A stretch of DNA of 64,000 bases from AWTP1-13 sp050248715 (GCA_050248715.1 JBFWRV010000009.1:66701-130700); one strand, 5' to 3'. Counted from the first letter of the stretch, positions 45,432 through 54,307 are shown. Program-made: numbers and translations. The notes: generated from the sequence alone by a model not told the origin.

Positions 45432-47929
45432 GCACTGGCGGCCTCGGGCGCCGGCTCGAGGCGCCTCACGCCGTCCTCGGGAAAACGCACGGTCACGCAC
45501 GTGCCGCGCCCCGGCTCGGACTCCAGCGACATGGTTCCACCGTGCAGCCCCACCAAGCTCTTGACGATCGACAGGCCCAGTCCGGCACCCCGATGCTTGG
45601 AGCCCTGGCTGCGGCTTTCGAAGCGTTCGAGCACGCGCTGCTGCTGATCCTTGGGGATGCCGACACCATTGTCCTCGACCGCGAAGGCCACCATGCCGCC
45701 CTCGCGCCACACCACGAGCGAGATGGTATCGGCAGGCTTCGAGAAGCCGATGGCGTTGGCGAGCAGATTGTAGAGCACCTGCCGGACCCGGGACTCGTCG
45801 GCGATGAATTCCACCGCATCGTCGGCAATGCGGATGTCGAGATTGAGGCGCGCCCGGTTGGCGCGGTCGCGCACGCCCAGGACGGCCGTATCGACGATGT
45901 CGGCCACTCGGACCGGGGCCAGTTTGAGCTCCAGAGCGCCGGCGTCGATAGTGGCGAGGTCGAGGATGTCGTTGATGATGGCAAGCAGCGTGCGCGAGGA
46001 GGCGGAGATGTCGTTCAGGTACTCGCGCTGCTTGCTGTTGAGCTCGCCGGTGCGCGGGCTCGCCAAGAGCTCGCTGAAGCCGATGATGTTCGTCAGCGGT
46101 GTTCTCAATTCGTAGGACACGTGGCTGATGAACTGGCTCTTGAGACGGTCGGCAGCCACCAGTGCCTCGTTGCGCTCGATCAGGGTCTTCTCGTAGCGCT
46201 TGCTGTCGGTGACGTCCACGAAGGTGATGAGCGTGGCGCCGTCGGGGAGCGGAGCAATGGCAAAATCGATGACGCTCTGATCCGGACGCACCATCTGCCC
46301 GGCCACCGGCTGGCGGCGGTCGGAGATGCCTGTGACGGCCCGGCTGATGCGCGCCCAGGTCGCCATGTCGTCGTAAAGGCTGCTGCAGAGTGCGATGATC
46401 TTGTCGATGTGAGGGCCTTCGTTCAGCGTGCTGCGGGGAAGGCGCCAGATCTGCAGCACGGCGGAATTGAACAGCTTGAGGCGGCCGTCAGTGGCGAACA
46501 CAGCCACGCCTTCCTTCAGGCTGTCGAGCGTCTCACGCTGTACGTTGATCAGGGCATTGTGCCGGATCTCGAGATCGATGCGCTGGGTCTCATCGTCGTA
46601 GAGATAGGTAAGTCCGCCGTCGGGACGCTGCGCGGAGACCACGTGGATCGTGCGGCCGTCGAGCAGGTGCCAGAGGTCCTCGTATTCGGCGCCGGTCTTG
46701 TAGCCGGCGAGGATCTTGGCCTTCCAGTCGCGGTAGTTCACCACCTCGGGCAGCCGCGACAGCTCACGCAGGCGGTCGAGCAACTCGCCGTCGGTCGGCT
46801 TGGTGGCAAGCCAGTCGGCATCGATCTGCCAGAGCTTGCGGTAGGCCTCGTTGAAGAACGTGAGGCGCTGGTCGGGGCCGAAGATGGCGACGCCCGTCGC
46901 GACGCGGTCGAGCGTGCGCTCGTAGGCGGCCACGTGCCGGACTAGCTCACCCTGCGCCGTCTCCAGCGCCGCCACGTCGATGGCGGCCCCGACGCTGGCG
47001 CCGTCGAGAGGAATGACGACCACGTCGTGGCCCTTGCGCGCGCCGCCGCTGATGATGTGCACGCGCTCCCGGTAGAGGCCGCCCTTGGCCAGCGCGGCCC
47101 CGACGGTCTCGCGCTGGCGGGTCTCCAGCAGTTCGATCTGGCGCTCGCGCACCTCGGCCTCGCTCCCCGCCTCGACAGCTTTCACGTAGGCCTCGTTGAC
47201 CCACTGGATGCGCCCTTCCGCGTCGCGCAGCCAAGCCGGCATGGGCAGCGCGTTGAGAAGTGTGCGGCCGGCCACCGTGTCGCGCACGAGCTGGCGATGC
47301 TGGTCGAGGATGCGGGAAAGCTCACGCTTGCGCCCGGCCGCCTCGCGCAGGCGCAGGATCGCCCGGCCGCCGGCCGCCCGCCCGTCCGCCTCGACATGGC
47401 CCCCGGCCTTGGTCTTGAGCAGCGAGGTGAAGGGCCGGCCGTCCAGGAACAGCGCATCGAGCCTGGCCTTGAGCTCCTCCGAGGAGGCTGGATCGAACCA
47501 TTGGCCAAAGCGCAGCAGCTCCGCATTGGGCCGCGGTAGGCCGGCGATGCCCGTCAGCGTGTGCGCCATCAGGCGCACGCCCTGGCCCTGCTCCCAGAAC
47601 ACCAGCACCTGCGGCTCGGCATTGATGATGGCTTCTGCGGTCAGCAAGCTCTTGCGCAGCTCGGCGATCTCGTGCGCCCTGGCGTCGGCGGTGCCGCCCC
47701 GCGCGCGCAACATCCGGTAGACGGTCGCGACCGCAAGCAAGGCTGCACCCGATGCCAGCGAAATGAGCAGCACGGAGTGCGCCGACGCCGACAGCGGAAG
47801 GGTGCCGCCGTCGACCACCGCAACCAGCAGGGTCGTCACGACAAGGACGCTCGCCAGAAGGAGCAGGGCCATCGTGCCCCGAGACCTGCCGGCGCTGCCT
47901 CTGTCGTCGCTGGCGCCTGCCCGCAACAT
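45428..47929 (-). CDS. divL: DivL-like sensor kinase with Tyr in place of the phosphoacceptor His
   Basis: An 833-residue membrane protein. Two helices near residues 20-68 are followed by PAS-type sensing modules through about 570, a dimerisation/H-box and a C-terminal ATPase. The H-box reads FISHVSYELRTPL, so the residue before E, normally the phosphorylated histidine, is Tyr606. This is the signature of Caulobacter DivL, which works as an allosteric controller of CckA and hence CtrA rather than as a classical kinase. The ATPase retains the N-box (NLLANAIGFS), VEDNGVGIP and GAGLGLSIVKSL, so ATP binding looks possible. It is the first gene of the block through trxA. GAGGG is 13 bases before the ATG, a long spacing. 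A CtrA-type box lies 82 bases upstream. Confidence 0.85.
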   Translation of the reverse strand: MLRAGASDDRGSAGRSRGTMALLLLASVLVVTTLLVAVVDGGTLPLSASAHSVLLISLASGAALLAVATVYRMLRARGGTADARAHEIAELRKSLLTAEAIINAEPQVLVFWEQGQGVRLMAHTLTGIAGLPRPNAELLRFGQWFDPASSEELKARLDALFLDGRPFTSLLKTKAGGHVEADGRAAGGRAILRLREAAGRKRELSRILDQHRQLVRDTVAGRTLLNALPMPAWLRDAEGRIQWVNEAYVKAVEAGSEAEVRERQIELLETRQRETVGAALAKGGLYRERVHIISGGARKGHDVVVIPLDGASVGAAIDVAALETAQGELVRHVAAYERTLDRVATGVAIFGPDQRLTFFNEAYRKLWQIDADWLATKPTDGELLDRLRELSRLPEVVNYRDWKAKILAGYKTGAEYEDLWHLLDGRTIHVVSAQRPDGGLTYLYDDETQRIDLEIRHNALINVQRETLDSLKEGVAVFATDGRLKLFNSAVLQIWRLPRSTLNEGPHIDKIIALCSSLYDDMATWARISRAVTGISDRRQPVAGQMVRPDQSVIDFAIAPLPDGATLITFVDVTDSKRYEKTLIERNEALVAADRLKSQFISHVSYELRTPLTNIIGFSELLASPRTGELNSKQREYLNDISASSRTLLAIINDILDLATIDAGALELKLAPVRVADIVDTAVLGVRDRANRARLNLDIRIADDAVEFIADESRVRQVLYNLLANAIGFSKPADTISLVVWREGGMVAFAVEDNGVGIPKDQQQRVLERFESRSQGSKHRGAGLGLSIVKSLVGLHGGTMSLESEPGRGTCVTVRFPEDGVRRLEPAPEAASA

Positions 47930-48011
47930 TGCTGCTGACAGCCCTCGATCCTTGGGCCGACACGGGAACGGGCTTACGCGCGACTGGAAGCCTCGGTCAG
48001 GAGGGCCGCGG

Positions 48012-48026
48012 TTAACGAATCGTTAA
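48012..48026. promoter_or_regulatory. CtrA-type box upstream of divL
   Basis: TTAA, seven bases (CGAATCG), then TTAA, within the larger palindrome GTTAAC-GAATC-GTTAAC. It is 82 bases upstream of the divL start codon. It fits the alphaproteobacterial CtrA consensus TTAA-N7-TTAA(C). The rest of the gap (47930-48149) shows nothing else I can name. Confidence 0.6.
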
Positions 48027-48149
48027 CGAGTATGCGCAGGGCGGACGCGCGTGGCCATAGCCCACGGGGCACAGCGCCCGCCCTACGGAAACACAACCGC
48101 GAGCCGCTTGCACGGCCCGCGGTTGGGGTCTGCGTAGCTTCGCCCCGGT

Positions 48150-48587
48150 CTACCTCAGGTAGGGGCAGAGCCGCTTCTCACCGGAATAGGTCGTATAGAG
48201 GCCGGTCCGCCATTCGAACGAGCGGAAGTTCTGCGCGCAAATGGCCCTCGGGTCCCCCGAATAGTTCGACGGGTAGTAGTAGGGCCCGTCATAGTCATCG
48301 TCGTCGTAGTAGTAGCCAAGCCTTGGGCGGTAGGCCTCGCTGGCGATGATGCTGCCAATGACGACGCCGGCACCCAGGCCAACCCAGGGGGCCGCACCCC
48401 AGCCTCTGCGGTAGGGTCGGTAGTAGCCGCCGCGGCGCCAGCCCCACTGGGCCTGCGTGAGGAGGCTGGCCGTATCCGCCTTGGCAGCGACGGCGGCTAC
48501 CGGCGTGGCGGGCGCTGCCTGCGCTGGGAGGACGGCAAAGGCGAAGGCCAGCGCCCCCGCGGACAACAGCTTCCATGTGATAGACAT
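48150..48587 (-). CDS. BA14K-like exported protein
   Basis: A 145-residue protein with a signal peptide ending at LPAQA-AP. A glycine/tyrosine/arginine-rich middle (RRGGYYRPYRRGWG) and a short membrane-like WVGLGAGVVIGSIIA stretch follow. The end, AICAQNFRSFEWRTGLYTTY...RLCPYL, matches the BA14K family, in which two cysteines flank a tyrosine-rich turn. BA14K proteins are secreted, immunogenic in Brucella and have lectin-like activity. Here it is presumably an envelope protein of unknown target. AGGGA lies before the ATG. Confidence 0.7.
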   Translation of the reverse strand: MSITWKLLSAGALAFAFAVLPAQAAPATPVAAVAAKADTASLLTQAQWGWRRGGYYRPYRRGWGAAPWVGLGAGVVIGSIIASEAYRPRLGYYYDDDDYDGPYYYPSNYSGDPRAICAQNFRSFEWRTGLYTTYSGEKRLCPYLR

Positions 48588-48966
48588 GAGGATTTCCCTT
48601 GCTTCGACCTTGTTTTTTCGCGCGCTCGCGATTCGGATCCTGCCCCCGCCCCGGCAATGCCTCGGGGCGCACCTCCGACCCGCGGCGACAACGGTGCAAC
48701 CGTGAACGTTCCGTCGATCGACAGGTTCCGGTATCACCGGGCCATGGCGAAGGTAGGATCGAGCCGTGGCGCGGGTGCCGCTTTCCATGCGGCATCGCAT
48801 CCGCACGCGCGCGGTTGATGTACCCCGCCGCGCATGGTATGCGCGGGCCTGAGAATGGTGCCGGCAGCGTCGGCTTGCGGGCTCCTTGCTGTTGGCCGGT
48901 CCGGGCGCCACAGGGCCCGACGATGCGGGCTGGCGTTCATTTTGTCCCCGTGGGGCGGGAGCTTAC
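48588..48966. other. Divergent intergenic region upstream of the ATP synthase cluster
   Basis: A 379-bp gap between the divergent BA14K-like and atpH genes. I see no coding sequence. A weak sigma70-like pair, TTGATG at 48815-48820 and TATGCG at 48838-48843 with a 17-base spacer, points toward atpH but is only a partial match. GGGAG just before 48967 is the atpH Shine-Dalgarno. Confidence 0.3.
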
Positions 48967-49527
48967 GTGTCCAGCGACGATCCCATGATGGCGAGCATGG
49001 CGGGGCGCTATGCCGCCGCCTTGTTCGATCTTGCCAAGGAACAGCGCCAGCTTGAGCAGGTCGAGCGCGACGTGACGACCTTGCAGGGCATGCTCGATGC
49101 CAGCGGCGACCTTCAACGCCTTGTGCGTAGCCCCGTCATCTCGGCCGAGGATCAGGAGAGGGGCTTGGCCGCCCTGCTGGAGAAGACAGGGATCAGTGGC
49201 CTGACGGCCAACTTCGTCGGGCTCATTGCCCGCAACCGGCGCCTGTTCGCGGTTGCCGACATGCTCAAGAACTTCCGTGCACTGCTTGCCCGCGAGCGTG
49301 GCGAAGTGAGCGCGGACGTCACCTCCGCGCATCCGCTCACGAGCGAACAGATGCAGCTTCTGTCGGATACCCTGCGCACCTCGATCGGCAAGAACGTGCG
49401 CATCCATACCCGGGTCGACCCGGGCGTGCTCGGCGGCCTGATCGTCAAGGTCGGCAGCAAGATGATCGACAGCTCGCTGCGCACGAAGCTCAACAACCTC
49501 AAAGTCGTCATGAAAGGTATCGGCTGA
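48967..49527 (+). CDS. atpH: ATP synthase F1 delta subunit
   Basis: A 186-residue protein with the delta/OSCP pattern: MAGRYAAALFDLAKEQ at the N-terminus and RTSIGKNVRIHTRVDPGVLGGLIVKVGSKMIDSSLRTKLNNL at the C-terminus (residues about 138-182). Delta links the F1 head to the peripheral stalk (b/b' of Fo). I chose the GTG at 48967, with GGGAG 5-6 bases upstream. The TGA stop overlaps the atpA ATG (TGATG), coupling the two. It starts the atpHAGDC cluster; Fo genes are not in the window, as is usual in alphaproteobacteria. Confidence 0.95.
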   Translation: MSSDDPMMASMAGRYAAALFDLAKEQRQLEQVERDVTTLQGMLDASGDLQRLVRSPVISAEDQERGLAALLEKTGISGLTANFVGLIARNRRLFAVADMLKNFRALLARERGEVSADVTSAHPLTSEQMQLLSDTLRTSIGKNVRIHTRVDPGVLGGLIVKVGSKMIDSSLRTKLNNLKVVMKGIG

Positions 49528-51056
49528 TGGACATTCGCGCCTCAGAGATCTCGGCGATCCTGAAAGAGCAGATCAAGAACTTCGGCAAGGAGGCCGAGGT
49601 TTCGGAGATCGGCCAGGTGCTGTCGGTCGGCGACGGTATTGCCCGCGTCTACGGCCTCGACAAGGTGCAGGCCAGCGAGATGGTGGAGTTCCCCGGCGGC
49701 ATCCGCGGCATGGCGCTGAACCTCGAGACCGACAACGTCGGCATCGTGATTTTCGGCGACGACCGCAGCATCAAGGAAGGCGACACCGTCAAGCGTACCG
49801 GGGCCATCGTGGAGGTGCCGGTCGGCAAGGGGCTGCTCGGCCGCGTGGTCGACGCGCTCGGCAACCCGATCGACGGCAAGGGCCCGATCAAGGCGGACGT
49901 GAGAAAGCGCGTCGACGTCAAGGCGCCGGGCATCATTCCCCGCAGATCCGTGCACGAGCCTATGGCAACCGGCCTCAAGGCCATCGACGCCCTGATCCCG
50001 ATCGGCCGCGGCCAGCGCGAGCTCATCATCGGCGACCGCCAGACCGGCAAGACGGCCGTCGCCCTCGACACCATCCTCAACCAGAAGCCGCTCAACCAGG
50101 GCAACGACGAGAGCCAGAAGCTCTATTGCGTCTACGTCGCCGTCGGACAGAAGCGCTCCACGGTCGCCCAGTTCGTCAAGGCTCTGGAGGAGAACGGCGC
50201 CCTCGACTACTCGATCATCGTCGCCGCCACGGCCTCCGATCCCGCACCAATGCAGTATCTGGCGCCTTTCGCGGGCTGCGCCATGGGCGAGTTCTTCCGC
50301 GACAACGGGATGCACGCCGTTATCATCTACGACGATCTCTCCAAGCAGGCGGTCGCCTATCGCCAGATGTCGCTGCTGCTGCGCCGCCCGCCGGGCCGCG
50401 AAGCCTACCCGGGCGACGTCTTCTACCTGCATTCGCGGCTGCTCGAGCGCGCCGCGAAGATGGGCGATGCCGCCGGCAAGGGCTCGCTGACCGCGCTGCC
50501 CGTCATCGAGACTCAGGCCAACGACGTGTCGGCCTACATCCCCACCAACGTCATCTCCATCACCGACGGCCAGATCTTCCTCGAGACCGACCTGTTCTAC
50601 CAGGGCATCCGCCCCGCTGTGAACGTGGGCCTGTCGGTGTCGCGGGTGGGCTCCTCGGCGCAGACGAAGGCGATGAAGAAGGTCGCCGGGCGCATCAAGG
50701 GCGAGCTTGCCCAGTATCGCGAGATGGCAGCCTTCGCGCAGTTCGGCTCCGACCTCGATGCCACGACGCAACGCCTCCTGAACCGAGGCGCACGTCTCAC
50801 CGAGCTGCTGAAGCAGGCGCAGTTTTCGCCGCTCAAGATGGAAGAGCAGGTGTGCGTCATCTACGCCGGCGTCAACGGCTACTGCGATCCGATGCCCCTC
50901 GACAAGGTCAAGCCGTTCGAGGAGGCGCTACTCCTTGATCTGCGCAGCCAGAACGCCTCGATCCTGAACGAGATCCGCGACAGCAAGGACTTGTCGGATG
51001 CCACCGCGGCCAAGCTCAAGGGCGTGGTCGAGCAGGTCGCCAAGCAGTTCGCCTAA
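49527..51056 (+). CDS. atpA: ATP synthase F1 alpha subunit
   Basis: A 509-residue subunit. The Walker A is GDRQTGKTAVALD and the arginine-finger region is in SVSRVGSSAQTKAMKK. N-terminal beta-barrel (IGQVLSVGDGIARVYGL), nucleotide domain and C-terminal helical domain are all present. It forms the non-catalytic sites of the alpha3-beta3 hexamer and supplies the arginine finger to the beta sites. Length is typical. It overlaps atpH by one base. Confidence 0.98.
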   Translation: MDIRASEISAILKEQIKNFGKEAEVSEIGQVLSVGDGIARVYGLDKVQASEMVEFPGGIRGMALNLETDNVGIVIFGDDRSIKEGDTVKRTGAIVEVPVGKGLLGRVVDALGNPIDGKGPIKADVRKRVDVKAPGIIPRRSVHEPMATGLKAIDALIPIGRGQRELIIGDRQTGKTAVALDTILNQKPLNQGNDESQKLYCVYVAVGQKRSTVAQFVKALEENGALDYSIIVAATASDPAPMQYLAPFAGCAMGEFFRDNGMHAVIIYDDLSKQAVAYRQMSLLLRRPPGREAYPGDVFYLHSRLLERAAKMGDAAGKGSLTALPVIETQANDVSAYIPTNVISITDGQIFLETDLFYQGIRPAVNVGLSVSRVGSSAQTKAMKKVAGRIKGELAQYREMAAFAQFGSDLDATTQRLLNRGARLTELLKQAQFSPLKMEEQVCVIYAGVNGYCDPMPLDKVKPFEEALLLDLRSQNASILNEIRDSKDLSDATAAKLKGVVEQVAKQFA

Positions 51057-51113
51057 GGTGTCTTACAGCGGTGGCGCAGGCCGCTGCTTCGGTCCTCTAC
51101 GCAAAGGCTGCCG

Positions 51114-52013
51114 ATGGCCTCACTGAAAGACATGCGCAACCGCATCGCCTCCGTAAAGGCGACGCGCAAGATCACCAAGGCCATGCAGATGGTGGCGGCC
51201 GCCAAGCTGCGGCGCGCCCAGGAGGCCGCCACCGCGGCCCGGCCCTATGCCGAGCGCATGGCGCGGGTGCTGGCCAACGTCAACGCCAGCGTGACCAATC
51301 GTTCGGGCGCATCGCCGCTGCTGGTCGGCACCGGCAAGGACCAGGTGCACCTGCTGGTGGTGATGACGGCCGAGCGCGGCTTGTGCGGCGGCTTCAATTC
51401 CAACATCGCCCGACTCGCACGCGGCGACGCGGTGCGCCTGTCGGCCGCCGGCAAGACGGTCAAGATTCTGACCGTCGGCCGCAAGGGCTACGATGCGCTA
51501 CGGCGCGAGTGGGGTCGCAACGTCGTCGACCGGGTTGATTTCAAGTCGGTCAAGCAGCTCCACTTCACTCACGCCCAGGGCGTCGCCGAGAAGGTCTTCG
51601 CCATGTTCGCGGCGGGCGAGTTCGACGTTTGCACCCTGTACTTCTCCGAGTTCAAGTCGGTAATCGCGCAGAAGCCGACAGCCCTCCAGCTGATTCCCGC
51701 ACACATGCCGACTCCGGCCCACGGCAAGGAGGCACCCTCCTCGCAGCCGAGGTCGCAGGCCGTCTACGAATACGAGCCGAGCGAGGAGGAAATTCTGGGG
51801 CCGCTGATCGCCCGCAACATCGCCACGCAGATCTTCCGCGGCCTGCTGGAGAATGCGGCGAGCGAGCAGGGCGCCCGCATGACGGCCATGGACAACGCCA
51901 CCCGCAACGCCGGCGATATGATCAACAAGCTCACGATCCGCTACAATCGCCAGCGCCAGGCCAACATCACCAAGGAGCTGATCGAGATCATCTCCGGCGC
52001 CGAGGCACTATAG
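51114..52013 (+). CDS. atpG: ATP synthase F1 gamma subunit
   Basis: A 299-residue rotor subunit. MASLKDMRNRIASVKATRKI and the MVAAAKLRRAQ helix form the N-terminal half of the central coiled coil. ERGLCGGFNSN is the conserved Rossmann-like loop. The C-terminal helix carries RMTAMDNATRNAGDMINKL. Gamma rotates inside the hexamer and drives catalysis. An in-frame segment around THMPTPAHGKEAPSSQ-like sequence (about residues 195-215) is a surface loop. Downstream lies a palindromic repeat before atpD. Confidence 0.97.
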   Translation: MASLKDMRNRIASVKATRKITKAMQMVAAAKLRRAQEAATAARPYAERMARVLANVNASVTNRSGASPLLVGTGKDQVHLLVVMTAERGLCGGFNSNIARLARGDAVRLSAAGKTVKILTVGRKGYDALRREWGRNVVDRVDFKSVKQLHFTHAQGVAEKVFAMFAAGEFDVCTLYFSEFKSVIAQKPTALQLIPAHMPTPAHGKEAPSSQPRSQAVYEYEPSEEEILGPLIARNIATQIFRGLLENAASEQGARMTAMDNATRNAGDMINKLTIRYNRQRQANITKELIEIISGAEAL

Positions 52014-52042
52014 GATGATCACGGCGACCGGACGTGCGCCGC

Positions 52043-52144
52043 TGTCATCCCGGGCCTTGTGCCGGGGATCGACGCCTCCGCCGACGCCTGGACGAGCAAA
52101 TTGATGGATGCCGGGGAAAAGCCCCGGCAGGACATGGAACGACA
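52043..52144. repeat. RIME-like palindromic element between atpG and atpD
   Basis: Outer arms are TGTC (52043) and GACA (ending 52144). Inner hairpins are CCCGGGCCTTGTGCCGGGG and GCCGGGGAAAAGCCCCGGC (52110-52128). It fills most of the 153-bp gap inside the operon. The layout matches the elements at 22304 and 54308. Its hairpins may lower readthrough or protect the atpHAG message 3' end. Confidence 0.75.
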
Positions 52145-52166
52145 GACGAGGACGTAGGAACCGCAA

Positions 52167-53603
52167 ATGGCTACCAACAAAGTCGGCAAGATCCGCCAGG
52201 TGATGGGCGCCGTCGTCGACGTTCAGTTCGACGGGCATCTGCCGGAGATCCTGAACGCGCTCGAGACCACCAACCAGGGCAATCGCCTGGTGCTCGAGGT
52301 GGCACAGCACCTGGGCGAGAACACCGTCCGCACGGTGGCGATGGACAGCTCCGAAGGCCTCGTGCGCGGCCAGGAGGTGACCGACACCGGCCAGCCGATC
52401 GCCGTTCCCGTCGGCGACGAGACGCTCGGGCGCATCATGAACGTCATCGGCGAGCCGGTCGACGAGGCGGGGCCGATCCAGACCGCGAGCAAGCGTGCCA
52501 TCCACCAACCGGCACCCACCTTCGCCGACCAGTCGACGGAAGCCGCGATCCTGGTCACCGGGATCAAGGTCGTGGATCTGCTGGCCCCGTACGCCAAGGG
52601 CGGCAAGATCGGCCTGTTCGGCGGCGCCGGGGTCGGCAAGACCGTGCTGATCATGGAGCTGATCAACAACGTCGCCAAAGCGCACGGCGGCTACTCGGTG
52701 TTCGCGGGCGTCGGCGAGCGCACGCGCGAGGGCAACGACCTCTATCACGAGATGATCGAATCGAAGGTCAACCTCGATCCCAAGGAGCACGGCGGCTCCA
52801 CCAAAGGCTCCAAGTGCGCCCTCGTCTACGGACAGATGAACGAACCGCCCGGCGCACGTGCCCGCGTCGGTCTGTCGGGACTCACCGTGGCCGAGCACTT
52901 CCGCGACCAGGGCCAGGACGTGCTGTTCTTCGTCGACAACATCTTCCGCTTCACGCAGGCGGGCTCGGAGGTGTCGGCGTTGCTTGGCCGCATCCCCTCC
53001 GCCGTCGGTTACCAGCCGACGCTCGCAACCGACATGGGCGCGCTGCAGGAGCGCATCACCACCACGCAGAAGGGCTCGATCACATCCGTGCAGGCGATCT
53101 ACGTGCCGGCCGATGACCTGACCGATCCGGCACCTGCCACCTCCTTCGCCCATCTCGACGCTACCACCGTGCTGTCCCGCGGCATCGCGGAGAAGGGCAT
53201 CTATCCAGCTGTCGACCCGCTCGACTCGACCTCGCGCATCCTCGAGCCGCGCGTCGTGGGCGAGGAGCACTATCGGGTTGCCCGCCAGGTGCAGCAGATC
53301 CTGCAGAAGTACAAGTCGCTGCAGGACATCATAGCCATCCTGGGCATGGACGAGCTTTCGGAAGAGGACAAGCTGACGGTGGCCCGCGCCCGCAAGATCG
53401 AGCGCTTCCTGTCGCAGCCCTTCCACGTCGCCGAGGTGTTCACGGGATCGCCGGGCAAGCTCGTGTCAATCCAGGATACCATCAAGGGCTTCAAGGGCTT
53501 GTGCGCCGGCGACTACGACCACTTGCCGGAGCAGGCGTTCTACCTGGTCGGCACCATTGAAGAGGCGGTCGCCAAGGCGGAGAAGCTGGCCGAGGCGGCA
53601 TAA
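52167..53603 (+). CDS. atpD: ATP synthase F1 beta subunit
   Basis: A 478-residue catalytic subunit. Walker A is GGAGVGKTVLIMEL, the catalytic-glutamate loop lies in GVGERTREGNDLY, Walker B is VLFFVDNIFRF and the DELSEED lever reads MDELSEEDKL. It hydrolyses or makes ATP at the alpha-beta interfaces. GTAGGA precedes the ATG at suitable spacing. A palindromic element separates it from atpG, and a small cysteine-containing gene follows after 19 bp. Confidence 0.98.
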   Translation: MATNKVGKIRQVMGAVVDVQFDGHLPEILNALETTNQGNRLVLEVAQHLGENTVRTVAMDSSEGLVRGQEVTDTGQPIAVPVGDETLGRIMNVIGEPVDEAGPIQTASKRAIHQPAPTFADQSTEAAILVTGIKVVDLLAPYAKGGKIGLFGGAGVGKTVLIMELINNVAKAHGGYSVFAGVGERTREGNDLYHEMIESKVNLDPKEHGGSTKGSKCALVYGQMNEPPGARARVGLSGLTVAEHFRDQGQDVLFFVDNIFRFTQAGSEVSALLGRIPSAVGYQPTLATDMGALQERITTTQKGSITSVQAIYVPADDLTDPAPATSFAHLDATTVLSRGIAEKGIYPAVDPLDSTSRILEPRVVGEEHYRVARQVQQILQKYKSLQDIIAILGMDELSEEDKLTVARARKIERFLSQPFHVAEVFTGSPGKLVSIQDTIKGFKGLCAGDYDHLPEQAFYLVGTIEEAVAKAEKLAEAA

Positions 53604-53622
53604 CCCAAGAAGGAGCGAGGGC

Positions 53623-53868
53623 ATGTCGGCAGATGGCGCTGGAAGGTTCGGGGGCTGTTGCGAAGTTCTGAAGGACGTGCTCGAGAGCGAGGACTTCGAG
53701 CCGCTCATTGCCGAGGACGAGGACGGCGTCCTCTACATGTCGATCGGGCTTGTGGACCCCGAGAAGGAAGAGGATCCCAACATGGTCGACCATCCGGTGT
53801 TCTTCTGTCCGTTCTGCGGCAGCAAGCTGCAGACGCCGGACGAGGTCGACGCCAAGGTGAAATCGTAG
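53623..53868 (+). CDS. Small CPxCG-type protein between atpD and atpC, unknown function
   Basis: An 81-residue acidic protein. The N-terminus carries GRFGGCCEVLKDVLES, with adjacent cysteines C11 and C12. A negatively charged middle (EDFEPLIAEDEDGVLYMSIG; LVDPEKEEDPN) follows, and FFCPFCGSKLQTP is near the C-terminus. The two cysteine pairs could bind one zinc ion as a ribbon. It starts 19 bp after atpD with AAGGAG at 8 bases, and atpC begins 22 bp after it, so it is surely co-transcribed and well translated. I do not recognise a characterised family. Its position suggests an ATP synthase-linked role such as assembly or regulation, but that is inference only. Confidence 0.8.
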   Translation: MSADGAGRFGGCCEVLKDVLESEDFEPLIAEDEDGVLYMSIGLVDPEKEEDPNMVDHPVFFCPFCGSKLQTPDEVDAKVKS

Positions 53869-53890
53869 GCGATCCCGCGGGGCAGCGCGC

Positions 53891-54283
53891 ATGGCAGGCA
53901 CGTTCAGGTTCGAGTTGGTCACTCCCGAGCGCGTGGCGCTGTCGGAGGACGTGGAACAAGTGGTCGTTCCGGGCATGGAGGGCGAGTTCACCGTGCTGGC
54001 CGGTCATGCCCCCGTCATCTCGGCACTGCGCCCGGGTGTGATCGAGGTAGCGCTGCCCGATGCACGCCGCACCCGCATCTACGTCAAGGGCGGTTTCGCC
54101 GAGATCGACGCCCAACACCTCACCGTGCTGGCGGAGCGCGCATTCGACGTCGAGGCGATGGAAGCTGCCACCATCGCCGATGAGCTTGCTGCGGCGGAGG
54201 CCGAGCTTGCCTCTGCCGCCGACGACGCCGCCCGTCTCACGGCGGCGTCCGCCGTGGACCGGCTGAGGGCGCTATCCCGGTAG
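53891..54283 (+). CDS. atpC: ATP synthase F1 epsilon subunit
   Basis: A 130-residue protein. The N-terminal beta-sandwich has FELVTPERVALSEDVEQVVVPGMEGEFTVLAGHAP, spanning residues 5-40, and RIYVKGGFAEI. A shortened helical C-domain of about 45 residues follows. Epsilon contacts gamma and the c-ring and can inhibit ATP hydrolysis through its C-domain. The C-domain is short and alanine-rich, so the inhibitory behaviour may be weak. It ends the atp cluster; a palindromic element follows. Confidence 0.93.
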   Translation: MAGTFRFELVTPERVALSEDVEQVVVPGMEGEFTVLAGHAPVISALRPGVIEVALPDARRTRIYVKGGFAEIDAQHLTVLAERAFDVEAMEAATIADELAAAEAELASAADDAARLTAASAVDRLRALSR

Positions 54284-54307
54284 CCTGGCGCGCCGATCGC
54301 GAAATCC

